Assembly (NCBI GenBank): GCA_964552035.1
Contig: CAZKFN010000106.1
Span: forward strand, 1 to 6,568
DNA length: 6,568 bases
From: CAZKFN01 sp964552035
GTDB taxonomy: Bacteria > Bacteroidota > Bacteroidia > Flavobacteriales_E > Vicingaceae
Reading direction: 5' to 3'
The notes under the pieces are model-generated. The model ran no database searches, was not told the origin of the DNA, and saw nothing but the letters and a program-made list of their open reading frames with translations. Below are positions 5,469-6,568 of the stretch, piece by piece (position 1 is the stretch's first letter; every line of letters begins with the position of its first letter). Both the position numbers and the translations under genes were made by a program.

Positions 5469-5894
5469 CTGACGATAAGACCTCCCGATGATGTACCAAA
5501 GAACTACTCTGAGTACGATAAATGGAGTGTTCCGTTCTTCCAGTCATGGGCATCAAGTATTGGCCCTAATACTCGCCTTGTAATTGATTCACTATTCGCT
5601 AATGTCGGACATCCGGTACAAGCGTTTCGTAGCTGTGTTGGAGTTCTTGGGTTTGCAAAGCGTAGAGGTTCACAATCTCTTGAATCTTGTTGCTTAGCAG
5701 CATTACAGCGAGGCTGTCCTACATATACCTACATCAAAAACACGATTGCTGATTTTGTTGTTGATGACGTTGCTTCTGTTCCTCCACAACACCAAGAATC
5801 TTGGCAGGGTGCATATAAGGTAGATGACAAGCGTTACAGTATCGAAGCATTGCTCAAAAAACAGGAGGCGAGTCGTGGCAAAGATATCCTCTGA
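5469..5894 (+). pseudogene. istA: IstA transposase, C-terminal fragment
   Basis: The open frame runs from just after a TAG at 5466-5468 to TGA at 5892-5894, about 141 codons. The translation carries IstA C-terminal features: a YDKW element, IGPNTR, a helix with AFRSCVGVLGFAKR, SLESCCLAALQRG and TYTYIKNTI. IS21 IstA transposases are usually 400-500 residues with helix-turn-helix and DDE catalytic domains. Here both are missing, and the sequence immediately upstream is non-coding and much more AT-rich, so the gene is a 5'-deleted remnant without a start. It overlaps istB by 20 bases, as in intact elements, which shows the junction on that side is original. The remnant cannot transpose by itself. 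Confidence 0.85.
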
Positions 5895-6568
5895 CCTTGA
5901 GCAAAAGCTCGAATACGTTGGCTTGGAAGTAATGGCCGGGCATCTCGATAAGATTATGAGATCTTCGAAAGGCTCAGCTCTTACTCCACTACAATTACTC
6001 AGGGAATTGGTAGACCAATATTACCTGGATTACCGAAATAGGCAATTCCAAGATAATCTTCGACTCAGTAGATTGCGGCAACAGGAAGCATTGATGGCAA
6101 ATCTAAAGACTGGAAACGGTCGACTATACCAGGATGCACTTGTCGCTCAACTCTCAACGCTTGAGTTTATTGAAGATGGTGCCAACATTACCGTTGCCGG
6201 AGAGAGCTACAGCGGAAAGACCTACTTTCTTAGGGCATTCTGTATTGAAGCATGTAGGGCAAACTTTCGAACTCTGTTTGTCGATTACACTGATCTTATG
6301 GATGATTTGATTGTTAGGAAACAAAAATCGATGAGGTCCTATAGACAGCGATTAAGGTTTTACTCAAATGTCCAGTTCTTACTCATTGATGATTTTCTCA
6401 TTTCAAAATATGACGACCAAGCACTGGATGGTTTGTATAACCTCATCAAGGAACGAAGGGTATTAGGCAAAGCCACTATGGTAAGCACCCAGTTTGGACC
6501 GAATGAATGGGCGAATGTAATCTCAGCTGATTTCACCACATATGCCAAAACAGATGGCATTCGAACTC
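5875..6568 (+). CDS. istB: IstB-like AAA+ ATPase transposition helper, partial at window end
   Basis: IstB helps IstA transposase select and remodel target DNA using ATP. The frame starts at GTG 5875, placed six bases after a perfect AGGAGG (5863-5868), and is still open at the window end after 231 codons; the usual length is about 250. Walker A GESYSGKT is at residues 109-116 and Walker B LLIDDF at 169-174. A sensor-like VSTQF segment followed by NEWANVI matches the usual IstB position for TSQ and EW. The N-terminal ~100 residues include a helical region with LTPLQLLRELVDQYY, expected for the IstA-binding part. It looks intact so far but its partner is truncated, so it probably has no function here unless it serves another copy. 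Confidence 0.9.
   Translation, partial: MAKISSDLEQKLEYVGLEVMAGHLDKIMRSSKGSALTPLQLLRELVDQYYLDYRNRQFQDNLRLSRLRQQEALMANLKTGNGRLYQDALVAQLSTLEFIEDGANITVAGESYSGKTYFLRAFCIEACRANFRTLFVDYTDLMDDLIVRKQKSMRSYRQRLRFYSNVQFLLIDDFLISKYDDQALDGLYNLIKERRVLGKATMVSTQFGPNEWANVISADFTTYAKTDGIRT

Larger units (their letters stand above)
5469..6568 (+). mobile_element. IS21-family insertion sequence, 5'-truncated, continuing past the window
   Basis: The end of istA followed by an overlapping istB is the signature gene pair of IS21-family elements. The element lacks most of istA. No right end is in the window. Composition is richer in G and C than the R-M island next to it. Confidence 0.85.

Noticed and set aside
6360..6560. 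Minus-strand open frame of 66 codons at the window end
   Set aside because: It is antisense to the Walker B region of istB.

Overview
The window is an AT-rich, low-GC piece of DNA from what looks like a Firmicutes (Bacillales or Clostridia-like) genome. The signs are AT-biased codon use, purine-rich Shine-Dalgarno sequences and near-consensus sigma-A type promoters. From left to right it holds a complete-looking restriction-modification (R-M) island followed by the remains of an IS21-family insertion sequence. The IS part is visibly richer in G and C, so the two parts probably have different histories.

Modification arm (rightward, 99-2286). A promoter overlapped by three TAGGC repeats spaced exactly 11 bp apart drives a 64-aa AbrB-like DNA-binding protein. 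Two overlapping DNA methyltransferase genes follow. The first has motif order I then IV, the second IV then I; both carry TSPPY, which suggests N4-cytosine methylation. The small protein is the obvious candidate controller of the cassette.

Restriction arm (leftward, 5130-2311). A promoter with perfect TTGACA and TATAAT boxes faces three translationally coupled genes. The first encodes a 204-aa protein with a ferredoxin-like cysteine set and a nuclease-like core lacking the catalytic E-x-K. The second encodes an approximately 381-aa protein with winged-helix-like segments; it is broken here only by a 10-N assembly gap that appears to have true length zero or a multiple of three. The third encodes a 302-aa protein with a similar cysteine set and an intact D...E-A-K nuclease core. 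The first and third look like diverged paralogues, one apparently live and one apparently dead. The two arms converge on a short hairpin at 2272-2298.

My reading is a multi-subunit Type II-like R-M system with two modification enzymes, probably for an asymmetric site. Its nuclease would be built from two iron-sulfur (or zinc) binding PD-(D/E)XK-related subunits plus a DNA-binding subunit. The last methyltransferase and the live nuclease both have C-terminal tails resembling the bacterial sliding-clamp binding motif.

Right flank (4995-6568). About 470 bases without a gene hold the leftward promoter, small palindromes, a possible terminator and IS-end-like repeats. They are followed by the last ~140 codons of istA and a 5'-complete istB that runs off the window. 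A sequence resembling part of the 5352-5377 repeat also lies at 26-50, so the island may sit between related IS ends.
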